Assembly (NCBI GenBank): GCA_035524895.1
Contig: DATLFI010000381.1
Coordinates: 1-11,449 of the forward strand
Source: DATLFI01 sp035524895
GTDB lineage: Bacteria; Acidobacteriota; Thermoanaerobaculia; Multivoradales; Multivoraceae
Reading direction: 5' to 3'
DNA length: 11,449 nucleotides
Position 1 is the first letter of the stretch. Each line of letters starts with the position of its first letter. A program made the position numbers and the translations under genes. Under the pieces are notes generated by a model that was given only the letters and a program-made list of their open reading frames with translations, had not been told where the DNA came from and did no database searches. This document shows, in pieces, positions 1 through 5,794 of this stretch.

Positions 1-561
1 TTCGCGGGAAGCGTCGTCGGCGGCTTCGCAGCGCTGGCATTGCTCGCTCTGGCCCTGACGCGCTCCGGCTTCCTGCGACAGGCGGTAACCGCCGACCATT
101 TCCACGACCTGGGGAAGCTGCTGTTCACCTTCATGGTGTTCTGGAGCTACATCGCGTTCTGCCAGTTCTTCCTGATCTGGTACGCGAACATCCCCGAAGA
201 GACCGGCTGGTTCCTGCACCGCCTCGACGGCGGGTGGCGGTCGATGACACTGCTCCTGGTGTTCGGGCACTTCGTAGTGCCGTTCTTCTTCCTGATGCCG
301 CGCACCATCAAGCGGCGGCGGCCGCTGCTGATGGTGGGCGCGGTGTGGATGCTGTTGGTTCACTTCCTCGATCTCCACTGGTTGATCATTCCGGCGATGT
401 CCGGAGCCGGGTCGGGGCGATTCCTGCTGCTCGAGCTGACCGCGCTGGTGGGCATCGGTGGTGTCGCGCTGGCGGTCGTGGGTTGGCTCCTCGCCGGCGC
501 GCCGCTGGTACCGCTGCGCGACCCGCGGCTCCTGGAGTCGATGGCGTTCGAGAACTCCTGA
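1..561 (+). CDS. actF: Alternative complex III subunit ActF, C-terminal part (5' end outside window)
   Basis: Open from base 1 in frame 1 to a TGA at 559-561, giving the last 186 residues of a polytopic inner-membrane protein. At least five hydrophobic segments alternate with short loops. The stretch around nt 100-215 (FHDLGKLLFTFMVFWSY, then FLIWYANIPEE) matches my knowledge of the ActF quinone-binding subunit of quinol:cytochrome c/HiPIP oxidoreductase (ACIII), followed by a basic loop (PRTIKRRR) and the usual late helices. ACIII is an NrfD-like membrane complex that replaces the bc1 complex and passes electrons from quinol to a periplasmic carrier. ActF is often the last act gene, and a cytochrome oxidase operon frequently follows, as here. 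ActC is related but has a different helix pattern; ActF is the better fit. The start lies upstream of the window. Confidence 0.85.
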   Translation, partial: FAGSVVGGFAALALLALALTRSGFLRQAVTADHFHDLGKLLFTFMVFWSYIAFCQFFLIWYANIPEETGWFLHRLDGGWRSMTLLLVFGHFVVPFFFLMPRTIKRRRPLLMVGAVWMLLVHFLDLHWLIIPAMSGAGSGRFLLLELTALVGIGGVALAVVGWLLAGAPLVPLRDPRLLESMAFENS

Positions 562-597
562 CCGGTCATGACGCGCAGAGCCAGCTTCGCTTCGGTC

Positions 598-626
598 TTG
601 TCGGGTTCGAGCGTCGTCTGTTAGCC
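598..626 (+). promoter_or_regulatory. Candidate sigma70-like promoter ahead of the cupredoxin gene
   Basis: The 229-base gap between actF and the cupredoxin gene holds no credible gene. It contains TTGTCG (598-603), a 17-base spacer, and TTAGCC (621-626), a loose match to -35/-10 hexamers. Transcription from here would leave a leader of roughly 155 bases. The match is weak and chance is possible in sequence this GC-rich, but the gap is the largest in the plus-strand block, so a separate promoter for the cupredoxin-cox genes is reasonable. Confidence 0.22.
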
Positions 627-790
627 TGAGTTCCAGCCAATGCCTACCCTCGTGCGCCTACGGACCGTGAGCTTGCCCGGCCGAGTCGTCTCGGGCAGCG
701 GAAGATGCCTCTCCTCTGGGATGCGCTCGTCCACTGGTTGCCGCTCGGCGCCCTGACTCGCCGATTTCTGCTCGAAAGGAGCCAATCTAG

Positions 791-1510
791 ATGACCTCAG
801 CACCTCGTAGGGTCCTGCTCCCGTCGTGTGTTCTGGTGCTCCTCTCGGCGGGCAGCGCATTCGCCGCCACGCTGACGGGCACGGTGAAGTACGAAGGGCG
901 CGTGCCGAACCTGCGCCCGCTCGCGATGGATGCCGACCCTGCTTGTGCCGCGAAGCACTCTGCGCCGGTGATGCCCGAGCTGTTGGTGCTGGGTGCGGGC
1001 GACACCCTCGCCAACGTGCTGGTGAGGGTCAAGAGCGGCTTGCCGAACCAGAGCTTCACCGCGCCCACGACGCCCGTCGTCCTGGACCAGAAGGGCTGCA
1101 ACTACATGCCGCACGTGCTCGGCGTGATGGTGAACCAGCCGTTCAAGGTGAAGAACTCCGACGGGCTGCTGCACAACGTGCATTCCCTGTCCTCCACGAA
1201 CCCGGCGTTCAACCGGGCTATGCCGGCGAGCGTCACCGAGGCCGACTACAAGTTCGCGAAGCCGGAGAGCTTCAAGGTCAAGTGCGACGTGCATCCCTGG
1301 ATGGGCGCGTTCGTGCACGTGATGCCGCACCCCTTCTACGCTGTCACGGGGAGCGACGGCAAGTTCACGATCAAGGACCTGCCTGCCGGCACCTACGAGA
1401 TCGAGGCGGTGCACGAGTTCGAGCGATTCCCGCCGCAGACGATGTCGGTCACCGTCGGTGCCTCCGACAGCAAGGCTGTCGACTTCACGTTCAAGGGCCC
1501 GTCGTCCTGA
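791..1510 (+). CDS. Secreted cupredoxin-like protein with C-terminal carboxypeptidase-regulatory-like (Ig-like) domain
   Basis: 239 aa, preceded by a strong Shine-Dalgarno (AAAGGAG at 775-781, 9-base spacing). Residues 1-25 form a signal peptide (basic start, hydrophobic core, likely cut after AFA), so the protein is periplasmic. A beta-rich region follows, with C52 and C103 possibly paired. A type I copper-like site is readable: H128 in LLHNVH, then C165, H168 and M171 in KCDVHPWM. The C-x2-H-x2-M spacing is shorter than the C-x2-H-x4-M of plastocyanin, so the copper ligand set is likely but not certain. Residues about 183-235 (GSDGKFTIKDLPAGTYEI) resemble the carboxypeptidase regulatory-like fold. 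Proteins of this build are usually annotated only by that fold. Its position between ACIII and oxidase genes suggests a periplasmic electron carrier or copper protein; that role is inferred. Confidence 0.8.
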   Translation: MTSAPRRVLLPSCVLVLLSAGSAFAATLTGTVKYEGRVPNLRPLAMDADPACAAKHSAPVMPELLVLGAGDTLANVLVRVKSGLPNQSFTAPTTPVVLDQKGCNYMPHVLGVMVNQPFKVKNSDGLLHNVHSLSSTNPAFNRAMPASVTEADYKFAKPESFKVKCDVHPWMGAFVHVMPHPFYAVTGSDGKFTIKDLPAGTYEIEAVHEFERFPPQTMSVTVGASDSKAVDFTFKGPSS

Positions 1511-1585
1511 GTCAGGCGAGAGCACGCTGGGCCACGGCGCGCGCTCACGAGAGCTCCCGGGTGCCAGGGCGGCAATAGGACAGGA

Positions 1586-1610
1586 CGGCGGTCGCAGCAG
1601 GCGACCGCCG
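1586..1610 (+). terminator. Perfect 10-bp hairpin between cupredoxin gene and coxA
   Basis: CGGCGGTCGC (1586-1595) and GCGACCGCCG (1601-1610) are exact reverse complements around a 5-base loop AGCAG. It lies 75 bases after the cupredoxin stop and 34 bases before the coxA start. No T-run follows, so it is not a classical intrinsic terminator. It could be a partial terminator, an RNase-resistant end that sets different transcript levels for the cupredoxin and the oxidase, or a leader structure of coxA. The pairing is seen directly; the role is inferred. Confidence 0.45.
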
Positions 1611-1644
1611 CCATCGCTAGCACGAGCAAGGAGAGGATCGAGAC

Positions 1645-3411
1645 ATGGCGGAACCCGTACGCGGCAAAGACGAGGAGCACGAGCACCAGCATGAGCTCGG
1701 CTTCTGGCGCAAGTACGTCTTCTCGACCGACCACAAGGTCATCGGTGTCCAGTACACGATCACCGGGCTGTGCTTCTTGTTCCTGGGCTTCAGCCTGATG
1801 ATGCTGATGCGCTGGCAGCTGGCTTACCCGGATCAGCCGATCCCGCTGATCGGGAAGCTGCTGGGTCAGGCGCGCGCGCCGGGCGGCATCATGACCGGCG
1901 ATTTCTACAACGAGCTGGGAGCCATGCACGGCACCATCATGGTATTCCTGGGCGTCGTGCCGCTCGCTGTCGGAGGCTTCGGCAACTTCGTGCTGCCGCT
2001 GCAGATCGGGGCTCCCGACATGGCATTCCCCCGGCTGAACATGGCGAGCTACTGGTTCCTGTTCCTCGGTGGGATGACCATGCTGGCCAGCTTCTTCGCG
2101 CCGGGCGGCGCGGCGGCCTCGGGCTGGACCTCCTACGCGCCGCTCTCCGACATCGCGATGAACGGCCAGACCTGGTGGCTCGTCGGCATGGTCTTCCTGA
2201 TCACCTCGTCGTTGCTCGGCGCGATCAACTTCATCACCACCACACTGCAGCTTCGTGCCAAAGGGCTCAGCTACATGCGGCTGCCGTTCTTCGTGTGGTC
2301 GCAGCTCGTCACGGCGTTCCTGCTCCTGCTGGCCTTCCCGCCGCTCGAGACTGCCGCGGTGCTCCAGCTCATGGACCGGCTCGCGGGCACCAGCTTCTTC
2401 CTACCCAGCGGACTCGTCGTGGGGGGCGAGGTGCTGCAGGTAAGCGGCGGGGGCAGCCCGCTGCTCTGGCAGCACCTCTTCTGGTTCCTCGCGCACCCCG
2501 AGGTCTACGTGCTGATCCTTCCGGCGCTCGGCATCGTTGCCGAGATCATCGCCAACACCACGCGCAAGCCGCTGTGGGGCTATCGGGCGATGGTCTACTC
2601 GCTGATCTTCCTCGGCTTCATGTCGTTCATCGTGTGGGCGCACCACATGTTCATCACCGGCATGGGCACGGTGATGTCGAGCTTCTTCCAGACCACCACG
2701 ATGATCATCTCGATCCCCTCGGTGGTCATCCTGACGGCGCTGATCCTCTCGCTGTGGGGCGGGTCGATCCGGTTCAACGCCCCCATGCTGTTCGCGCTCG
2801 CGTTCCTGCCGATGTTCGGCATCGGCGGGCTTACGGGCCTGCCGTTGGGGCTCGCGGCAGCCGACATTCCCCTGCACGACACCTACTACGTGATCGGTCA
2901 CTTCCACTACGTCGTGGCGCCGGGAACTCTCTTCGCCCTCATGGCGGGGGTGTACTACTGGTACCCGAAGGTGACCGGCCGGATGATGAGCGAGCGCCTG
3001 GCGAGGATCCACTTCTGGCCTTCGCTGCTGTTCATGAACTGCATCTTCTTCCCGATGCTGATCCAGGGCCTCAACGGCGTATCTCGCCGGTTGGCCGACG
3101 GCGGCGTCACCTACGACTTCGCGGGCGACGTCATCGGGCTCAACAAAATGATGTCGTTCTCGGCATGGGGACTCGCGGTGGCGCAGATCCCGTTCGTCGT
3201 CAACTTCTTCTGGAGCCTGCGCAACGGCGAGAAGGCCTCGGCCAATCCCTGGCAGGCAACCACGATCGAGTGGCAAGCTCCGTCGCCGCCGCCGCACGGC
3301 AACTTCGCCGCGCCGCAGGTCGCCTACCGCGGTCCGTACGAGTACAGCGTTCCGGGGCACGAGGTCGACTACCTGCCGCAGAGCCAGCCCCCGGCCGCGG
3401 CGACCACCTGA
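1645..3411 (+). CDS. coxA: Cytochrome c oxidase subunit I (aa3-type, heme-copper oxidase family A)
   Basis: 588 aa; also called ctaD. ATG preceded by AAGGAG (1628-1633). This is the catalytic inner-membrane subunit reducing O2 to water with proton pumping. Heme a ligands are H95 (MHGTIMVF) and H421; heme a3 ligand is H419 (VIGHFHYV); CuB ligands are H284, H333 and H334 (WAHHMF). Y288 in AHPEVY gives the His-Tyr crosslink. The Mg-site pair H411-D412 and the propionate arginines R481-R482 are present. D-channel residues D125 (GAPDMAFPR), N132 and E286 are present, as in A1-type enzymes. Two oddities: the helix VIII P-T-G-I-K signature reads P-S-V-V-I (358-362), so the K-channel lysine is isoleucine; and about 12 extra residues lie around 255-266 before SGGGSPLLWQH. 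It has a short His/Glu-rich N-terminus and a Pro-rich cytosolic tail. First of a tight cox gene run. Confidence 0.98.
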   Translation: MAEPVRGKDEEHEHQHELGFWRKYVFSTDHKVIGVQYTITGLCFLFLGFSLMMLMRWQLAYPDQPIPLIGKLLGQARAPGGIMTGDFYNELGAMHGTIMVFLGVVPLAVGGFGNFVLPLQIGAPDMAFPRLNMASYWFLFLGGMTMLASFFAPGGAAASGWTSYAPLSDIAMNGQTWWLVGMVFLITSSLLGAINFITTTLQLRAKGLSYMRLPFFVWSQLVTAFLLLLAFPPLETAAVLQLMDRLAGTSFFLPSGLVVGGEVLQVSGGGSPLLWQHLFWFLAHPEVYVLILPALGIVAEIIANTTRKPLWGYRAMVYSLIFLGFMSFIVWAHHMFITGMGTVMSSFFQTTTMIISIPSVVILTALILSLWGGSIRFNAPMLFALAFLPMFGIGGLTGLPLGLAAADIPLHDTYYVIGHFHYVVAPGTLFALMAGVYYWYPKVTGRMMSERLARIHFWPSLLFMNCIFFPMLIQGLNGVSRRLADGGVTYDFAGDVIGLNKMMSFSAWGLAVAQIPFVVNFFWSLRNGEKASANPWQATTIEWQAPSPPPHGNFAAPQVAYRGPYEYSVPGHEVDYLPQSQPPAAATT

Positions 3412-3427
3412 GCCGGCGAGAGACGCG

Positions 3428-4024
3428 ATGGAAATTCCCTACACGGTAGAGCGCAACCCCGAGACCGGGCTCAGCAACGGCAAGATCGGCATCTGGCTGT
3501 TCCTGACCTCCGAGGTGATGCTGTTCGGAGCTCTGTTCGCGACCTACATCATGCTGCGGGTCGGGGGGGCGGACTGGCAGCACGATCAGATGGAGGCGGG
3601 GCTCAACATCCCGCTCGCGACAGTCAACACCATCGTTCTGATCACCTCGTCGGTGACCATGGTGATGGCATGGGCGTCGCTGGTGCGGCGGCAGCTCGAT
3701 CGCTACCGCCTCTTCATGCTGGCGACGGTGGCCTTCGGCTTCGTGTTCCTGATCATCAAGTACTTCGAATACACCGCGAAGTTCTCGCACGGCCACTTTC
3801 CCGAGACGAGCACGTTCCTCGCGATCTACTTCACCATGACCGGCCTCCACGGTTTGCACGTGATCGGCGGCATGGCCGTGAACTTCTACCTGGCCGTACC
3901 GGGGGCCAAGCTCTGGCAGCGCAACCCGCAGTGGCTGACCGATCGGGTCGAGCACTCCGGTCTGTTCTGGCATTTCGTGGACCTGGTCTGGATCTTCCTG
4001 TTCCCGGTGTTCTACCTGCTGTAG
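3428..4024 (+). CDS. coxC: Cytochrome c oxidase subunit III
   Basis: 198 aa; also called ctaE. It starts 16 bases after coxA, with a weak purine-rich ribosome site (GGCGAGAG). Five membrane helices are visible, at about 19-42, 64-85, 95-113, 129-156 and 177-197, the short five-helix form common in bacteria rather than the seven-helix mitochondrial form. Family-typical residues are E29 in the first helix (TSEVMLFG), E114 (KYFEY), the TGLHGLHVIGG segment (138-148) and the terminal WHFVDLVWIFLF. Subunit III stabilises subunit I and supports proton uptake through the D-channel; it carries no metal. Its place directly after coxA is usual for aa3 and caa3 operons. Confidence 0.96.
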   Translation: MEIPYTVERNPETGLSNGKIGIWLFLTSEVMLFGALFATYIMLRVGGADWQHDQMEAGLNIPLATVNTIVLITSSVTMVMAWASLVRRQLDRYRLFMLATVAFGFVFLIIKYFEYTAKFSHGHFPETSTFLAIYFTMTGLHGLHVIGGMAVNFYLAVPGAKLWQRNPQWLTDRVEHSGLFWHFVDLVWIFLFPVFYLL

Positions 4025-4049
4025 ACATCGAGATCCTGTGGAGCGAAGC

Positions 4050-4355
4050 ATGAGCGAGCATCACGCCATCGACGTCGACAAGCACGTTCGCAGCTACATG
4101 ATCGTGTTCGCCTCCCTGATGGTGCTGACGATCGTCACCGTAGCGGTTTCCTACCTCGACGTCTCGGTGGCCGCGGCTATCGCGCTGGGCCTCGTGATCG
4201 CGACTGTCAAGGCGAGCCTGGTGGCCGCGGTCTTCATGCACCTGATCGACGAGAAGAAGGTGATCTACTGGATGCTCGTGTGCACGCTCGCCGCCTTCTT
4301 CGTGCTATTGCTGGTGCCCTACTGGACCTCGGTCACCGACCAGGTCGGCGGCTGA
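4050..4355 (+). CDS. coxD: Cytochrome c oxidase subunit IV, prokaryotic type
   Basis: 101 aa from the ATG at 4050, chosen over an in-frame GTG at 4038 because GGAG (4040-4043) sits 6 bases ahead of the ATG and overlaps the GTG. Three hydrophobic helices (about 15-34, 38-58, 67-90) and the short segment TVKASLVAAVFMHLI fit the bacterial COX4 family (pfam COX4_pro), small accessory subunits of aa3/caa3 oxidases. The N-terminal SEHHAIDVDKHVRSY is the typical soluble start. It lies 25 bases after coxC and is almost certainly co-transcribed. The subunit is non-catalytic and is thought to help assembly or stability of the CuB centre. Confidence 0.9.
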   Translation: MSEHHAIDVDKHVRSYMIVFASLMVLTIVTVAVSYLDVSVAAAIALGLVIATVKASLVAAVFMHLIDEKKVIYWMLVCTLAAFFVLLLVPYWTSVTDQVGG

Positions 4356-4377
4356 TCGCCTCGAGAGGCCACTCGGG

Positions 4378-4848
4378 ATGTCTCTGAAGCTCTTCCACGT
4401 CGTCTTCGTGACCTGCTCGACGCTCCTGGCGTTCCTGTTCGGGGGCTGGAGCCTGGCGCGGGGCGGTGGCTACGCGATCGGCGGTGTCGCGGCCTTCGCT
4501 GTCGGAGCCGCCCTCGCGGTCTACGGCGTCTGGTTCTGGCGGAAGATCCAGACACCCGAAGAGGAACGGCGCAAGAAGCGAAAGCTGTTTCGGACCGTCG
4601 GCGCGCTCGCCGTGGTCTGGCTGCTGGGCGCGGCGCGAGAGGCGAGCGCATGCTCGGTCTGCTACGGCGAGGCCGAGGGCCCGATGATCGACGCCGCCAA
4701 GCTCGGCGTCTGGCTGCTGTACGGCCTGGTGTTGGCGGTCCAGCTAGCGCTGCTCACTTTCTTCCTTCATTTGCGGCGGAGATCCAGGAATCACCACGGC
4801 CCGATGGAGCCGTGGTGGACCGATGTCAAGGAGGCTCGCGAGCCATGA
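4378..4848 (+). CDS. Small membrane protein with Cys-x2-Cys motif, cox operon member of unknown function
   Basis: 156 aa, ribosome site GAGAGG (4363-4368) 9 bases ahead; the stop overlaps the coxB start as ATGA. I do not recognise a named family. Two halves are visible: residues 1-57 hold two helices ending in a basic linker (EEERRKKRK, 61-69); residues 70-91 form a third hydrophobic stretch ending AREASA, like a signal peptide, directly followed by CSVCYGEAEGPMID (92-105), then a fourth helix (106-131) and a basic tail. Similar Cys-x-Val-Cys segments occur, as I recall, in small unnamed proteins near ACIII and oxidase genes. The Cys pair would lie on the periplasmic side, where it could bind copper or act as a thiol pair during CuA or CuB assembly. 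That role is inferred from position and the motif only. Confidence 0.75.
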   Translation: MSLKLFHVVFVTCSTLLAFLFGGWSLARGGGYAIGGVAAFAVGAALAVYGVWFWRKIQTPEEERRKKRKLFRTVGALAVVWLLGAAREASACSVCYGEAEGPMIDAAKLGVWLLYGLVLAVQLALLTFFLHLRRRSRNHHGPMEPWWTDVKEAREP

Positions 4849-5642
4849 TGGACGCCTTGTTCCCCCCGGCGGCTTCGGCGCACGCCGGCGACATCGACCG
4901 CATGATCGATGCCGTCCACATACTGATGCTGCTGCTGTTCGTGGGCTGGATCCTCTTCTTCTTCTACGCCCTGTTCCGCTTCCGCGCGTCGCGCAATCCG
5001 AAGGCCGACTACGTCGGCGTGAAGAAGAAGACCAACACCTACCTCGAGATCGGGGTCGCGGTCGCGGAGGGCATCTTGCTGCTCGGCTTCTCGATCCCGG
5101 CCTGGTCGGAGCGGGTGGACGACATCCCATCCGGCGCCGAAACGGTGGAGGTCCGGGTGGTGGCGCAGCAGTTCGCCTGGAACATCTGGTATCCGGGCGC
5201 CGATGGAGTGTTTGGCGAGCAGGACCTGTCCTTGATCGACGAGGCGACCAATCCGATCGCGCTGGTGCGTGACGGCGCAGGCGCTGATGACATCGTCACT
5301 CTCAACCAGCTCCACCTTCCGGTCGGTAGACCTGCGATCATCCATCTGTCGAGCAAGGACGTGATCCACAGCTTCAACCTGCCGAACATGCGGATCAAGC
5401 AGGACGCGATCCCGGGCCTGACCATCCCGCTCTGGTTCGAGCCCACCATCACCACAGCCCAGATGCGCGAGCAGACCGGCAACCCGGCCTTCGTCTACGA
5501 GATCGCCTGCGCCCAGCTGTGCGGCAACAGCCACTACGCGATGCGCGGGTTCCTCACGGTGCACACCCAGGAGGCATACGACGCGTGGATGGCCTCCGAG
5601 GTCGAGTTGCTGCAGGGCGGAGACGACTTCTTCGATCTCTAG
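4845..5642 (+). CDS. coxB: Cytochrome c oxidase subunit II (CuA subunit)
   Basis: 265 aa; also called ctaC. The ATG at 4845 overlaps the previous stop (ATGA) and has AAGGAGG (4828-4834) at 10-base spacing; the open frame runs further upstream but without support. Two membrane helices (about 22-46 and 67-87) anchor a periplasmic cupredoxin domain. CuA ligands are all present: H175 (KDVIHSFNLP), C222, C226, H230 and M233 in CAQLCGNSHYAM; Q224 replaces the common Glu whose backbone carbonyl binds copper. QQFAWNIWYPG (108-118) is the aromatic electron-entry patch. The protein ends soon after the CuA domain, so there is no fused cytochrome c as in caa3. Helix 2 carries an unusual buried E75 (VAVAEGILLL) besides the family E68. 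It is last in the operon, whereas coxB is usually first. Confidence 0.96.
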   Translation: MMDALFPPAASAHAGDIDRMIDAVHILMLLLFVGWILFFFYALFRFRASRNPKADYVGVKKKTNTYLEIGVAVAEGILLLGFSIPAWSERVDDIPSGAETVEVRVVAQQFAWNIWYPGADGVFGEQDLSLIDEATNPIALVRDGAGADDIVTLNQLHLPVGRPAIIHLSSKDVIHSFNLPNMRIKQDAIPGLTIPLWFEPTITTAQMREQTGNPAFVYEIACAQLCGNSHYAMRGFLTVHTQEAYDAWMASEVELLQGGDDFFDL

Positions 5643-5694
5643 GCGGCGCGAGCCCAGGGCGCCGCGTAGGGGGCCGTCCACCTACCTACCCGGG

Positions 5695-5783
5695 CGTCTA
5701 CGGCCGGGCCCGCCGGCCGTCATCGGCCGGGCCCCGCCGGCCGTCTATCGGCCGGGCCCCGCCGGGCGTCTACGGCCGGGCTC
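5695..5783. repeat. Degenerate GC-rich tandem repeat, about 3.7 copies of a 23-25 bp unit
   Basis: Units begin CGTC(T)A(T)CGGCCGGGCC at 5695, 5718, 5742 and 5767; the first three are 23, 24 and 25 bp and the last is cut after about 17 bp. They differ by single-base insertions and substitutions. Each carries GGCCGG, and the first two carry the matching CCGGCC, so the array can fold into successive hairpins on either strand. It fills most of the 152-base gap between the convergent coxB and radical SAM genes. No gene is visible in the gap. The spacing is far too short, and spacers are absent, for CRISPR. Confidence 0.75.
5700..5720. terminator. Strong hairpin between convergent genes, candidate bidirectional terminator
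   Basis: ACGGCCGG (5700-5707) pairs exactly with CCGGCCGT (5713-5720) around the loop GCCCG: an 8-bp, nearly all-GC stem. A second stem follows at 5724-5743 (7 bp, loop GCCCCG). The position, 58 bases after coxB and 75 bases after the convergent radical SAM gene, suits termination of both transcripts. There is no T-run, so it would be an atypical or Rho-assisted terminator. Confidence 0.4.
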
Positions 5784-5794
5784 TATTCCTGCGC

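Noticed and set aside
1770..3449. Long plus-strand open frame in another frame of coxA
   Set aside because: The coxA frame carries every heme and copper ligand; the alternative is His/Arg/Ala-rich with no family resemblance.
4038..4049. GTG start for coxD four codons upstream
   Set aside because: The Shine-Dalgarno GGAG overlaps this GTG and is correctly spaced for the ATG at 4050.
4650..4844. N-terminal extension of coxB upstream of 4845
   Set aside because: It would lie inside the preceding membrane-protein gene, is Arg-rich, and lacks a ribosome site; AAGGAGG fits the ATG at 4845.
5695..5783. CRISPR array
   Set aside because: Units of 23-25 bp are directly adjacent with no unique spacers, and no cas gene is near.
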